Positions 1-9,658 of a stretch of 64,000 nt of DNA are shown piece by piece. Origin of the DNA: Pseudoalteromonas luteoviolacea (GTDB taxonomy: Bacteria > Pseudomonadota > Gammaproteobacteria > Enterobacterales > Alteromonadaceae); contig NZ_CP015412.1 of NCBI RefSeq assembly GCF_001750165.1, positions 1,116,001 through 1,180,000 on the forward strand, in the 5' to 3' direction. A model generated the notes under the pieces. That model did not search any database, was not told where the DNA came from, and saw only the letters and a program-made list of their open reading frames with translations. The position numbers were made by a program, and so were the translations under genes. How positions within the stretch are numbered: position 1 is the first letter of the stretch; every line of letters begins with the position of its first letter.

Positions 1-1472
1 TCTAAGTCTACTTTCCCAGGCCACGCTGCACTACCCCTTTCTTTGTAATAAGGGTTAATGTTTTCCAGTACGTTTGCTTTGATATTTAAATGTGTTGCAC
101 TGATATGAGCTGGTCGGTTAACACTGAGCTGAGCGCTTGTAAAGCGTGCAAAGCTATTGGTATTAAAAACACCGTACTTTTCTGCAGGTTCTAGACCGTC
201 CTCAATGGTTAATGCGCTATGCTTTTTAATTGTGGGTACAGATGCGATACGCGAGCCATTAATAAAGTAGTCGGTTTCAAATGACACATTGTAGCCAACT
301 ATACTGCCATCAAAGTGGTTAAATACAGCATCGGTTGCGTGTGCGCGCAATGTATTACCTGCAAGTACTTTGCGGTTATCAATTGTTTTTGCACCGAGCT
401 CAAACTTACCAGACATTTCAATTGTGCCCAAGTTCTGCGCTTGGTCTTTAATTGTGACTTCTGCGTTGTGTCCTTTGATTGTTCCGCTATTGTAGAGTCT
501 GATTGCTTGTATATTGATGCCGGTATCAGACAGTACAGAGCCTTTATTGTTGATTGTGCCTAAAGCTGTTGTCTGACTAAGCATTACAATATCAATGTTG
601 CCTGTCGGTACGAAGAAATCGTCCCCAAAATGACTTGTTGCCATGATATCGGATTGAGTTGTGATTTTTGCACCTGAATTGATGGTGACGGGTCTTGCGC
701 TGACGATAGAAACGCCTGCACCGTGGATGGTGCCTGAAAATGTGATTGCACCGAGAGTAGTAACTTGGTCTGCGTCAACGATCTCGTGGGTGTTGTAATC
801 CACGGTCATCCGCCCAAGGAAAAAGTTAAAGCCGCCGCTTACCCCAACTAGGCCCGAGTTACTTATCTTGTGATGTGAACCGCTTGCACTGGCTCTGAAA
901 GTTGAGCTGATGTTTCCTGCTGTTGAGATATATTGAGAATGCGTTTCAATTGACGTCGCGTCCGGTGCTGATAAGTTGTTTAAGGAGATTCGACCGGCAT
1001 TTCTACTGGTTAAATTACCTATGCTGCTCATATTTTTAGAATAACCACTAGAACTGTTTGCAACAGCAAGCGTAATTCTGGGGTAACCTTTAAATGAACA
1101 GCTACTACAGCTAATTAAGCCATTATCTTTATTTACGACAAATACGATGTTTGCGGCAATGTCTCCTGATGCAAATGCAAGTTCACTTTTTAATGACAAG
1201 CTATTGGCATGGATCACGATCGTTTTGAGTTTGGTTCCAGCATCTGAGCTAGCTAACCCATTTGGATCGAGCATAAGGAGTGGTTTGTCGACAGTAAAAT
1301 TTGTAAATCGATTATAGGAAATACCATGTTGGTTAGGAGGTGCAATGATAAGTTTATCTTTATCACCGCTTAGAAAACGTATATTGCTATCGGAGGTCGT
1401 CAGGGTAGAGGCACTGACTAAAAAATTAGGACCAAGCAATAATATAAGTAGTGCTATTTTTATTAATTTCAT
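1..1472 (-). CDS. Two-partner-secretion (FHA/HecA-like) adhesin, 5' part
   Basis: An open frame runs from ATG at 1472 to the window edge, giving 490 codons with no stop. The N-terminus is a signal peptide (residues 1-22, basic start then ILLLGPNFLVSAS). Residues about 45-75 carry the haemagglutination-activity (TPS) signature: GISYNRFTNF at 50-59, followed by a DPNG turn at 69-72. The rest is Gly/Asn/Thr-rich with repeated short beta strands, as in beta-helix exoproteins. Proteins of this family (FHA, HecA) are exported by a TpsB outer-membrane pore and act in adhesion or contact-dependent killing. No TpsB gene is in the window; one could lie beyond position 1. The C-terminal part, which decides between adhesin and toxin, is missing. 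The family call is confident; the function is open. Confidence 0.85.
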   Translation of the reverse strand, partial: MKLIKIALLILLLGPNFLVSASTLTTSDSNIRFLSGDKDKLIIAPPNQHGISYNRFTNFTVDKPLLMLDPNGLASSDAGTKLKTIVIHANSLSLKSELAFASGDIAANIVFVVNKDNGLISCSSCSFKGYPRITLAVANSSSGYSKNMSSIGNLTSRNAGRISLNNLSAPDATSIETHSQYISTAGNISSTFRASASGSHHKISNSGLVGVSGGFNFFLGRMTVDYNTHEIVDADQVTTLGAITFSGTIHGAGVSIVSARPVTINSGAKITTQSDIMATSHFGDDFFVPTGNIDIVMLSQTTALGTINNKGSVLSDTGINIQAIRLYNSGTIKGHNAEVTIKDQAQNLGTIEMSGKFELGAKTIDNRKVLAGNTLRAHATDAVFNHFDGSIVGYNVSFETDYFINGSRIASVPTIKKHSALTIEDGLEPAEKYGVFNTNSFARFTSAQLSVNRPAHISATHLNIKANVLENINPYYKERGSAAWPGKVDL

Positions 1473-1925
1473 TATTGTCCATTAACTTTTTATTAAATTT
1501 TAATGTTCATTGGGAGGGTCTTTAAAAGTTGGATTGCTTGTTTTAGGTTGTTTTTCACTGTTTTAAATAAAAATTTAGCAATAATGTTCCTTTTGCTCTT
1601 CTAATTTGGTTAATAAGCAAATCATACTATTAACTTCCCTATTTTTTATAAGTATTTTTTATGGGTTTTATTGGTTAACCTCCTTTTAATTTTCTTATTT
1701 TTTTATGATATTTGTTGCTTTTGTTTTTTTCAAGTGTGATTTTTGTTTTTGCCCTGTGTTTTTGTTCTGTTTTTTATAATGAGGTTTTAAATTTTATAGT
1801 GGGTTTCTATTGCTATATGTGCTCGGATTTTAATCAGATATTATGCTGAGAGGCTTATTAATTGAAGAAATGATTGTTTTAAGCTCTAATTGGTTAAATA
1901 ATGAATTAAAAAATTAAGTAAATGT
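1473..1925. other. AT-rich divergent intergenic region
   Basis: This gap of about 450 bases separates the leftward adhesin gene from the rightward unknown gene and should carry both promoters. It is very T-rich on the plus strand, with long T runs between 1660 and 1790. No ORF of note and no clear hairpin were seen. I could not single out a convincing -35/-10 pair. Confidence 0.5.
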
Positions 1926-2831
1926 ATGGTAAATAATCAAAATAGGCTGGTTGAATTAATGGATGCTATGTACTTGACCGTTAGCAATATGCGTGAGGCG
2001 CAGTGGCTTGGCGATCCACAATGCGGCAGTGAAGGAACGTTAGCTCAGGAGCAGGCTTTATATGAAAGGTACCAAGGTTTACTTAAAGAAATGGTGTCCT
2101 TAAAACCTGATTATTTAAACACCAGTGCCTATATTACGAATCGGTTTGGCGAACAATTATCTTTTGCGCAGGCACAAAAGTTAATGGATGTTAAAATTAA
2201 AGCGTACGAAAGTGGAAATAAAAAACGTGCTGAGGAAAATGCAAAAGAAGCAGAGCTGATGCGTCGGCAGCAAATGGCTGAACAGGTAAAACGTCAACAA
2301 GAAGAGGTGGTGCAAAACCAAGCACAAGCACTCATAAAATTAAAGCAATCTTTGGCACCTTGGCGCAGCACAGAAAAGAAGCCTCAGCCGATGGAATCTG
2401 AGTTACAAAAACATATTCGACTCCATGCGCTTGCCGAACAATTTCAGTTTGTATCTTATATCGACAGCTTTCAAGAGGTGTATCAAGCTTTGCGCAGTGG
2501 CGTTGAAGTGAGTGAGTTAGCACAGTACTTGATTACACCTGAACAGGATGAGGGCTTGTATACGTTATTGTGCATCGTAGATGACCTTGCCCTGTACCAA
2601 GGTAAAGAACGCAATCTCGCACCGGGTTCAAACTTTACGCGTTTACTTGCTGTGCAATGTCAACCTACAAGATTTTATGAGCGTTACACTCCGTTGCCAA
2701 GCGGTGCTTTTGCTTTAGTTGAAAAAAGGCGTATCGAAGTTAAAATGGCCACAGATCTCGCGTTCCAACCAGTCAATGCATTACAAGAAGTGCTTGTATT
2801 TCGATTAATTGATAATAAAGAAAACGTTTAA
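1926..2831 (+). CDS. Hypothetical coiled-coil protein
   Basis: The 301-residue product matches no family I recognise. Residues 1-90 are mixed helical. Residues about 95-140 are a Glu/Gln/Lys/Arg-rich stretch (repeated EE, RRQQ, KRQQEEV) that should form a coiled coil. The C-terminal half is globular with several aromatic residues. There is no signal peptide or membrane segment, so a cytoplasmic location is likely. The start is uncertain because no strong Shine-Dalgarno precedes the ATG at 1926; ATGs a little downstream (LMDAMYL) are alternatives. The gene stands alone, with no operon partner on either side. Confidence 0.6.
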   Translation: MVNNQNRLVELMDAMYLTVSNMREAQWLGDPQCGSEGTLAQEQALYERYQGLLKEMVSLKPDYLNTSAYITNRFGEQLSFAQAQKLMDVKIKAYESGNKKRAEENAKEAELMRRQQMAEQVKRQQEEVVQNQAQALIKLKQSLAPWRSTEKKPQPMESELQKHIRLHALAEQFQFVSYIDSFQEVYQALRSGVEVSELAQYLITPEQDEGLYTLLCIVDDLALYQGKERNLAPGSNFTRLLAVQCQPTRFYERYTPLPSGAFALVEKRRIEVKMATDLAFQPVNALQEVLVFRLIDNKENV

Positions 2832-3035
2832 GTTGTTATTTTCAATTTCTTTAAATTAGCGAGCAAATTTCTCTCCCACTTCTGAGTTAACATGATTTTG
2901 CCCTTGTTAATACCTTAGGGGCATGTTAGCGTGCGCCTGCCTTTTAGGTGGTTATCTTAAGGGCTAATAGATTGAAATATATCCAAATAAATTTATTAAT
3001 TATATTTGAGTTTTTTTAGGTTTAAAGAGGTGTTT

Positions 3036-4520
3036 ATGAAGTTATCAGAGAGAAAGGACTCTTTGCGTATCATCGTCAGTACTGTGGTTTTTTCCACGGT
3101 TTTATCTGCATGTGGAAGCAATGATACCAACGAGGTCGTAGTTCAACAGCCACAACCCGCTGCAAAGCCCACGGTCAACCAAGCTGTGATAGTTGGAGCT
3201 GGTTTGTCAGGGTTGACCGCGGCTTATGAACTGGAGAGTATTGGCTATTCGGTTACGATTCTCGAAGCGAAAGACAGAGTGGGTGGTCGCATAGGCACAT
3301 ATGATATGGGCCAGCAGCATGGCGAAATTGGTGGAGAGTTTATTGATGGACCGACAGTGCATCAGGAAATTCATCGATATGCCAGCCTCTTCAATGTTGA
3401 ACTTGCAGAGACAGGATATTGGGGAGAAATTGAGAGCGGGGCTTATTATGTAGATGGTAAATTAATAAGTTATACGGATTTTGAAAATAACTTTGAGCCT
3501 CAAATTGTTGCTGATTATAACCGCTTTTATGATGAATTAAGTTTACTTGCTGATGTAGTCCCCGATCCAGATGAACCTGCGCGCCTAGATAAAGCGAAGG
3601 AGTATGATCTCACAACTGTACAAAGCTGGATTGATGGGTTGCAACTACACCCTGAAGCAAAATTGTTAGCAGAGCAGTTTGTCAGAGGAGAATTTGATGA
3701 GCCAAGCGATCTATCTCTATTGCACTTGGCGCAGTATGCCAAAGTTTATGAGCAAGTATCGGATGATGATGTAGAAGGTTACCGTTTCTTAAAAGGTGGC
3801 AGGGCGATGGCACAAGCCTTTGTTGATAATCTCGAAGGTGATCTTCACTTAAACCAGCCGGTAGTTAATATTAGCGAACACAATGATCGTGTGACGGTTG
3901 AAACTGCAACTGGTGGCAGCTACGAAGCGGATGTAGTCGTTGTAACGGTCCCTCTTCCGGTATTAAATAAGATTACGTTTACCCCACATTTACCACAAGC
4001 GTTGACAGATGCAGCAAACAGCATTAACTACGGGTCTCATGCAAAAGTACTCCTTCAATATAACAAACGTTTTTGGCTAGACCAAAACTTAGGCGGCGAT
4101 ACTGTTGTCGCTGGTGGTTTACCAACTGGGTGGACTTGGGAGACAACTGAGCGTCAAGGTGGAGAGGGGGGTATTCTTATCACATATACATCAGGTGACT
4201 ACAGCCAAATACAAAAAGAGTGGACAGATCAACAGATTGCTGATGCAAGACTAGACGAAATTGAAGTGATGTATCCAGGTTCAAAGCAGTATCTTGTGGC
4301 GACAAAAGTACAAAACTGGGTAGCTGAAGAGTGGACGCAAGGTGGATTCATTGCATATGGCCCTGGTCAGATAAGCAAATATTGGAAACTATTCCAGCAG
4401 CCTGTTGGCAGAGTTTACTTCGCCGGAGAGCATACCGACACTTTATATTTAGGTTATATGGAAGGTGCTGTGCGCAGCGGTGTTCGTGTATCTCAGCAAA
4501 TTAAAGCGTTAAATCTTTAA
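3036..4520 (+). CDS. FAD-dependent amine oxidase, lipoprotein
   Basis: This flavin amine oxidase (PF01593 type) of about 494 residues should oxidise an amine or amino acid to imine, H2O2 and ammonia. The ATG at 3036 is chosen over an upstream in-frame start at 3006 because AAAGAGG precedes it at good spacing and it begins a lipoprotein signal with lipobox LSAC. The FAD-binding Rossmann motif VIVGAGLSGLTAAYEL follows, then the ribose-binding Glu and GGRIGTY. The C-terminal flavin-covering motif (YFAGEHTD...GYMEGAVRSG) is intact. Lipidation predicts membrane anchoring on the periplasmic side, which is unusual for such oxidases. The substrate cannot be told from sequence. The gene is monocistronic, with a hairpin terminator just downstream. 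Confidence 0.85.
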   Translation: MKLSERKDSLRIIVSTVVFSTVLSACGSNDTNEVVVQQPQPAAKPTVNQAVIVGAGLSGLTAAYELESIGYSVTILEAKDRVGGRIGTYDMGQQHGEIGGEFIDGPTVHQEIHRYASLFNVELAETGYWGEIESGAYYVDGKLISYTDFENNFEPQIVADYNRFYDELSLLADVVPDPDEPARLDKAKEYDLTTVQSWIDGLQLHPEAKLLAEQFVRGEFDEPSDLSLLHLAQYAKVYEQVSDDDVEGYRFLKGGRAMAQAFVDNLEGDLHLNQPVVNISEHNDRVTVETATGGSYEADVVVVTVPLPVLNKITFTPHLPQALTDAANSINYGSHAKVLLQYNKRFWLDQNLGGDTVVAGGLPTGWTWETTERQGGEGGILITYTSGDYSQIQKEWTDQQIADARLDEIEVMYPGSKQYLVATKVQNWVAEEWTQGGFIAYGPGQISKYWKLFQQPVGRVYFAGEHTDTLYLGYMEGAVRSGVRVSQQIKALNL

Positions 4521-4528
4521 GTTTTAAG

Positions 4529-4556
4529 AAAGTGCCTGTTATCGGGCACTTTTCAA
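4529..4556 (+). terminator. Rho-independent terminator of amine oxidase gene
   Basis: The 8-bp stem AAAGTGCC / GGCACTTT (4529-4536 with 4545-4552) has an 8-nt loop and a short T run. It lies nine bases after the stop codon. Confidence 0.75.
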
Positions 4557-4800
4557 ATTTTGCCAATATTAAAGACTAATTTCCTCAAAGAGTGACTCAC
4601 TTTACACTTAATTTTTTCTTAGCTCATAAATTTATGTTGCTGATTTTATAAATTATTTTTTAATTTATTTAATGGTGTTTAAGTTATTAACAGCATTCTT
4701 GTTATTTCTATCCAATTTGTTTGGTTTGATTTTTATAGATGAAACTCAAGCTAAACAAAGTGCCAGTCATTGGCGTTAGAATAATAATAGGAAGGTAGTT

Positions 4801-6960
4801 ATGAGACGATATCAACTCAACACGCTTGCTGTTGCGGTTTTATTATCTACAGGGGTAAATGCACAAATAGCTATTGTTAATGCAGATTCTGTCGCATTGC
4901 AACAGAGAAACAGTGATGCACAATTACACAAAAACTTATCAGCAACTTTCAATGCACCTCAAATTTTTAAAGGTTCACAATCGCAGACAAGGGAGTGGCA
5001 TGGAGATGTGACAACCGCAAAGGTACTCACGATATTGATGGAGTTTAATGATATTCCTAATAACTCTATGAAACCTGACGATTTACCGAGTAGACATTAT
5101 TTAGACCACTACAGTATCAACCATTATCAAAACTTAATTTATGGCAAAGGCGGCTATACGGGCCCTAAGGATGCGATGTTACCGACGGTGCGTGATTATG
5201 TGCTAGACCAAAGCGGCGGATCATTTGACATAAGTGGTGAGGTATTTGGCTGGTATACATCTCGCTTCGACCACACCGTATATAAGAGAGATACAAGTGC
5301 TTTGGTGAAAGAAGCCGTTCATCAGGTGTTGGCTGATGAAAGGTTCAAATTAAGTGATTATGACTTGAATAATGATGGCGAAATTGACCATTTAAGTATT
5401 ATCCATTCAAGCCTAGGGGGGGAAAGTGAGCCTAGGGCTTTACGGCCAGATCCCAATAGCCCTTATAAGCAATTTATTCACTCACATCGCTCAAGGGTAA
5501 ATCAGGAGGTAAAGAATGAAAGTGTAGGGAAATCGGCGCGAATTGGCAGTTACTTTATTCAACCAATAGACACACCAATGGGGCTCTACGCACACGAATT
5601 CAGTCATAGTCTCGGGTTGGCGGATGAATATGATCTGACTTACACACAAGATGAATATGGCATAGCCGGAGAGACGGTTGCGTCATACTCGATGATGTCT
5701 TCTGGGTCTTGGGGAGGCGTAGTCAGAGGTTCCAAGCCAACGGGTTATAGCCCTTATGCGAAATTGTTTTTACAAAACAAATACGGCGGAAACTGGGTAC
5801 AGTCTACAGAGATTAATAGTGAAGAGTTGAACAGTAAAGGCGTTGTGGTGCCGTTTTCTTCTGCTGGAGTGAAAGGCAGATATAATGATTTAGTTAAGGT
5901 GAACTTACCACAATTAAGCAAACAACTATATCAGCCATTAAATAATCAAGCTTTTGATTTAACGAGCTATAGTGAAGTGATTTTTGCTTTATCACTCAAA
6001 GGCAGTCAAGCGCCTTCATTGAGTTTAGATTTAAACAGTGGACAATCTATCAACCCGAGTTATGGCTTCACTTTGCGAGTCCAAGTACCAGGTACGAATC
6101 TTTCTGAAGATATAAAACCTTCAAATAGTGATGACTTTATGATGAGTCAGAATAATACCTATATTCGCTCAACCAACAAGCAGTGGACAAAAGCACATTA
6201 TGATTTATCAGCGTTTAAAGACTATGACACAATTTATGTGTCCTTGCTGAATTTAGCTATTGCTGGTGATTCTACCTATGTCGCTGCCGACAATATTGAT
6301 ATTTTTGATGGCAGTAAGGTCGAAGCGACAGTGAATTCAAATAACACTGAGCATGTTTACTTCAGATATAATGCTAAATTATCTGATGGCTCCATTCAAT
6401 ATACTCCTTATTATTTATTAGAGTGGCGTCAGCATGTCGGCTTTGATGAAAGCCTTAAAACTGAAGGCATGGAAGAGGGGCTTTTGGTTTGGTACGTTGA
6501 TCCTTCTTACATGACTGATTTTTTTGACATTTCCAGTACTGACAACCAAGTTTCGGCGCATCCAGGGGAAGGCTGGATTGGTATTGTCGACGCAGATAGA
6601 AACCCAATATTTGAATACCAATCAGAGTATACAAGCACAGGTCAATGGGTGACTGATAGAAGCATTTTGCCATACAGAACTCGTGATCAAATTAGAGACG
6701 CCGCGTTCAATACACTCCCACAGCAAGGTTATGTCGTAAAAGACAAAAGAAACTACCTGAGTAATGGAGGCTATTTAGAAACAATATTACGGGATGATTT
6801 TATTAGTCCAAACCCTCGTTTTGCGGATTGGGATGATTATACCAACTATGTTCGCCCTGCAACGGGCAAAAAGCTGCCAAAGCTTGGACTTATTTTTGAA
6901 GTTTTAGGCCAATCAGCGGATAGTTCGGTGGCTGAGGTTCGAATTTCTAAAGTTTGGTAA
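4801..6960 (+). CDS. Immune inhibitor A-like M6 family metalloprotease (copy 1)
   Basis: This is a secreted zinc endopeptidase of 719 residues. A signal peptide (about residues 1-21, ending VNA) precedes a propeptide-like region with the conserved TREWHGDVTTAKVLTILMEF block. The zinc motif is HEFSHSLGLADEYD, with H265, E266 and H269. The C-terminal third contains a lectin-like or MAM-like beta region (about 390-500) and the family's LLEWRQHVGFDESL block. M6 proteases degrade host or environmental proteins outside the cell. The ATG at 4801 has a good AGGAAGG site. The next gene is a close paralogue in the same orientation, with a terminator and about 300 bases between them, so they are probably separate transcripts. 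Confidence 0.92.
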   Translation: MRRYQLNTLAVAVLLSTGVNAQIAIVNADSVALQQRNSDAQLHKNLSATFNAPQIFKGSQSQTREWHGDVTTAKVLTILMEFNDIPNNSMKPDDLPSRHYLDHYSINHYQNLIYGKGGYTGPKDAMLPTVRDYVLDQSGGSFDISGEVFGWYTSRFDHTVYKRDTSALVKEAVHQVLADERFKLSDYDLNNDGEIDHLSIIHSSLGGESEPRALRPDPNSPYKQFIHSHRSRVNQEVKNESVGKSARIGSYFIQPIDTPMGLYAHEFSHSLGLADEYDLTYTQDEYGIAGETVASYSMMSSGSWGGVVRGSKPTGYSPYAKLFLQNKYGGNWVQSTEINSEELNSKGVVVPFSSAGVKGRYNDLVKVNLPQLSKQLYQPLNNQAFDLTSYSEVIFALSLKGSQAPSLSLDLNSGQSINPSYGFTLRVQVPGTNLSEDIKPSNSDDFMMSQNNTYIRSTNKQWTKAHYDLSAFKDYDTIYVSLLNLAIAGDSTYVAADNIDIFDGSKVEATVNSNNTEHVYFRYNAKLSDGSIQYTPYYLLEWRQHVGFDESLKTEGMEEGLLVWYVDPSYMTDFFDISSTDNQVSAHPGEGWIGIVDADRNPIFEYQSEYTSTGQWVTDRSILPYRTRDQIRDAAFNTLPQQGYVVKDKRNYLSNGGYLETILRDDFISPNPRFADWDDYTNYVRPATGKKLPKLGLIFEVLGQSADSSVAEVRISKVW

Positions 6961-6970
6961 TGAATATGTT

Positions 6971-6994
6971 AAAGCCCAGTGAATATTGGGCTTT
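6971..6994 (+). terminator. Hairpin after M6 protease copy 1
   Basis: The stem AAAGCCCA / TGGGCTTT (6971-6978 with 6987-6994) has an 8-nt loop and is followed by an AT-rich tail. It is a likely Rho-independent terminator, although the T run is short. Confidence 0.65.
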
Positions 6995-7262
6995 AATTAC
7001 TCACTTAACAATTAAGTTGTAACTATTAATTAAAAAGCCAGAAGAAAACAGCAAGTAACCATTGTTATTATTAATATATCATTATTGTTATAATGTATCA
7101 ATTTGTCTGTATTTTATCCTTTTGTGGATTTTTTATTTAAATATTTTGATTTTCTTGTTATTTTTTGTAGATAATATAGTTTAGCTATGTTGAGCGATTA
7201 ATTTGTTTTTTAATAATTTATTGCTCCGGCTCACTATTGACTCAATAATATGGAAAATAATA

Positions 7263-9455
7263 ATGAAAAAATATATGCTGAACTCACTAACAGCAGCTGT
7301 AATTTGTGCGTTAAGTGGTTATGCTCAAGCGCATGCCAATCATGTAAATACCCCTACTGAAAATGTAACCATTGATCCTGTTCAAGTTGAAAAAATAAAA
7401 AAAGATGCTGATTTACATAAAAATTTAACAGCTGATTTTAGTGCACCATTAGTTATTCAAAATGGTGATGCTGCGTCACAAACACGTGAATGGCATGGCG
7501 AGGTTACAACCCGCAAGGTATTAACCATTTTAATGGAGTTCGCAGACGTACCACATAATTCACTTAAACCAGAAGATGCTCCAAATAAGCATTATTATGA
7601 TGATTATACTCCTGAGCATTATGAAGAAATGATTTTCTCTAAAAATGGTTATGTGGGTCCTCGTGGTGATACGCTTCCAAGTATGCGTGAATATTTTATT
7701 GACCAAAGTGGTGGTTCTTTTGACGTTGAGGGTGGCGTTTTTGGCTGGTATAAAACTGAGTTTGCGCACCCTTATTATAAAGATGATACACATGCACTTA
7801 TTAAAGAAGCAGTATATAACGTACTAGCTGATGAAAACTTTAATTTAAGTGACTATGATTTAGATAATGACGGTCAAATTGATCATTTAAGTATTGTTCA
7901 TTCAACATTAGGTGAAGAATCAGAGCCTCGTGCACTGCGCCAAGATCCAAACAGCCCATTTAATAATTATATTTGGTCTCATAGACACGTTGTAAACGCA
8001 GATGTCGTGAATGAAACAGTCGGTAAAACAGCACGCATTGGTAGCTATGTTATTCAACCAATTGATGCAACAATTGGTCTATTAGCACATGAATTAGGCC
8101 ATGATCTAGGTCTACCTGATGAGTACGATATTGCTTACTCAGAAGATAAGCATGGTGGTGTTGGTGCAAAAGTTTCTTCGTACTCTTCAATGGCATCTGG
8201 TAGCTGGGGCGGCACGATTGGTGGTACTAAGCCAACAGGTTATAGCCCTTACGCGAAGCTGTTTTTACAAAATAAGTTTGGCGGAAACTGGATACAGTCT
8301 CAAGAAATTAATGCAGCAGAGTTAACAGGTCAAGGCGTGACAGTTAAGTTTTCTCAAGCTGGTGTTAAGGGCTTGAATAATGACTTAGTTAAAGTCAACT
8401 TACCTGAGCAAACTAAAAGAATCTATGAGCCACTTAATGCGAATGCATTTGACCTAACTAGCTATAGCTCTATTTCATTCGCACAGCCATTAAAAGGCAC
8501 TGAAGCTGCGACGCTAAGCTTTGACTTAAACTCAACGACCTCTCTAAATGGTGCATATGGCTTGAGAGTGATGGTGAGTGTACCTAGTGCGGGTATCTAT
8601 GGTTCACTAGCACCATCGAATGCAGCTGAGCTGGAAATGGCATCAGATGGCAGAAAAGTACGTGGTACAGGTGCACAATGGACCAATGTTAACTACGACG
8701 TTTCGTTTTTAGCTCAGTTTGATGATGTGAGTTTCACAATCGAGAACTATGCGATTGGCGGTGATGCAACATATGTAGCTGTAGACAATATCTCTATTGC
8801 TGATAATGGTGCAGTGGTTAACGAAATCACTTCTAACAATCCGGAAAAAGTGACATTTGCATATAGTGCATCACTTTCTGATGGTACTATTCAGTACACA
8901 CCTTACTACCTATTAGAGTGGCGTCAGCATGTAGGTTTCGACGCGAGTTTAAAAGATGCAGGTATGGAAGAAGGTCTACTTGTATGGTTTGTTGACCCAT
9001 CTTATATCATTGAGTTCTTCGATGTACCTAGTGTAGATAATCTATCAGCAGCACACCCAGGCCATGGTTTCCTAGGTATTGTAGATGCAGATAGAAACCC
9101 AATCTTAGAATATGTGACCGAATATAGTGCTACAGGGCAGTGGGTTACAGATAGAAGTGTTACACCTCTAAATAGCCGCAGACAAATTAAAGATGCGCCA
9201 TTTAACACGTTACCGCAGTTAGGTGATGAAGGCAGAACGACCCGTACAGATCTTGCTAACGGTGGTTATCTAGAAACGGTCTGGAGAGATCAATTCATCA
9301 ATGCAAACCCTCGCTTTGCAGACTGGGATGACTATACAAACTACATCCGTCCAGCGACAGGTACTAAATTACCAAAGCTTGGCGTAATGTTTGAAGTTGT
9401 TGGCCAATCAGCAGACGGTTCAACAGCTGACATCAAAATTTCAAAAATGTGGTAA
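7263..9455 (+). CDS. Immune inhibitor A-like M6 family metalloprotease (copy 2)
   Basis: This paralogue of the upstream gene has about 730 residues. The ATG at 7263 begins a clear signal peptide (MKKYMLNSLTAAVICALSG, ending AQA); an in-frame TTG at 7203 would add 20 residues of non-signal sequence and is rejected. The zinc motif is HELGHDLGLPDEYD, with H276, E277 and H280. The two copies align over their whole length, sharing the TREWHGEVTTRKVLTILMEF block, the EPRALR...DPNSP block and the C-terminal ADWDDYTNYIRPATG block. They differ mostly in the signal peptide and the beta-rich middle. It is presumably a secreted nutrient-acquisition or virulence-type protease. The region upstream is AT-rich and long enough for its own promoter. 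Confidence 0.92.
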   Translation: MKKYMLNSLTAAVICALSGYAQAHANHVNTPTENVTIDPVQVEKIKKDADLHKNLTADFSAPLVIQNGDAASQTREWHGEVTTRKVLTILMEFADVPHNSLKPEDAPNKHYYDDYTPEHYEEMIFSKNGYVGPRGDTLPSMREYFIDQSGGSFDVEGGVFGWYKTEFAHPYYKDDTHALIKEAVYNVLADENFNLSDYDLDNDGQIDHLSIVHSTLGEESEPRALRQDPNSPFNNYIWSHRHVVNADVVNETVGKTARIGSYVIQPIDATIGLLAHELGHDLGLPDEYDIAYSEDKHGGVGAKVSSYSSMASGSWGGTIGGTKPTGYSPYAKLFLQNKFGGNWIQSQEINAAELTGQGVTVKFSQAGVKGLNNDLVKVNLPEQTKRIYEPLNANAFDLTSYSSISFAQPLKGTEAATLSFDLNSTTSLNGAYGLRVMVSVPSAGIYGSLAPSNAAELEMASDGRKVRGTGAQWTNVNYDVSFLAQFDDVSFTIENYAIGGDATYVAVDNISIADNGAVVNEITSNNPEKVTFAYSASLSDGTIQYTPYYLLEWRQHVGFDASLKDAGMEEGLLVWFVDPSYIIEFFDVPSVDNLSAAHPGHGFLGIVDADRNPILEYVTEYSATGQWVTDRSVTPLNSRRQIKDAPFNTLPQLGDEGRTTRTDLANGGYLETVWRDQFINANPRFADWDDYTNYIRPATGTKLPKLGVMFEVVGQSADGSTADIKISKMW

Positions 9456-9477
9456 GCATTTTTAATTAAAAATACCC

Positions 9478-9505
9478 AAGCCCAGCAATTGCTGGGCTTT
9501 TTTGT
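9478..9505 (+). terminator. Strong Rho-independent terminator after M6 protease copy 2
   Basis: The 9-bp stem AAGCCCAGC / GCTGGGCTT (9478-9486 with 9491-9499) has an AATT loop followed directly by a T-rich tract. Confidence 0.9.
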
Positions 9506-9658
9506 TTCACTAAAGCGCTATTTTTTTAAAAGAGCTCGTACATACCCCGTTTTTAGCGCTCAGTATAATTTTCCAGAATATAGCCAAAAACCTTCTATGC
9601 TTATTTAGAGTATTCATTTAGTTGCGATACAACTTACGCGGTGTGAAATGGAGGGGGA

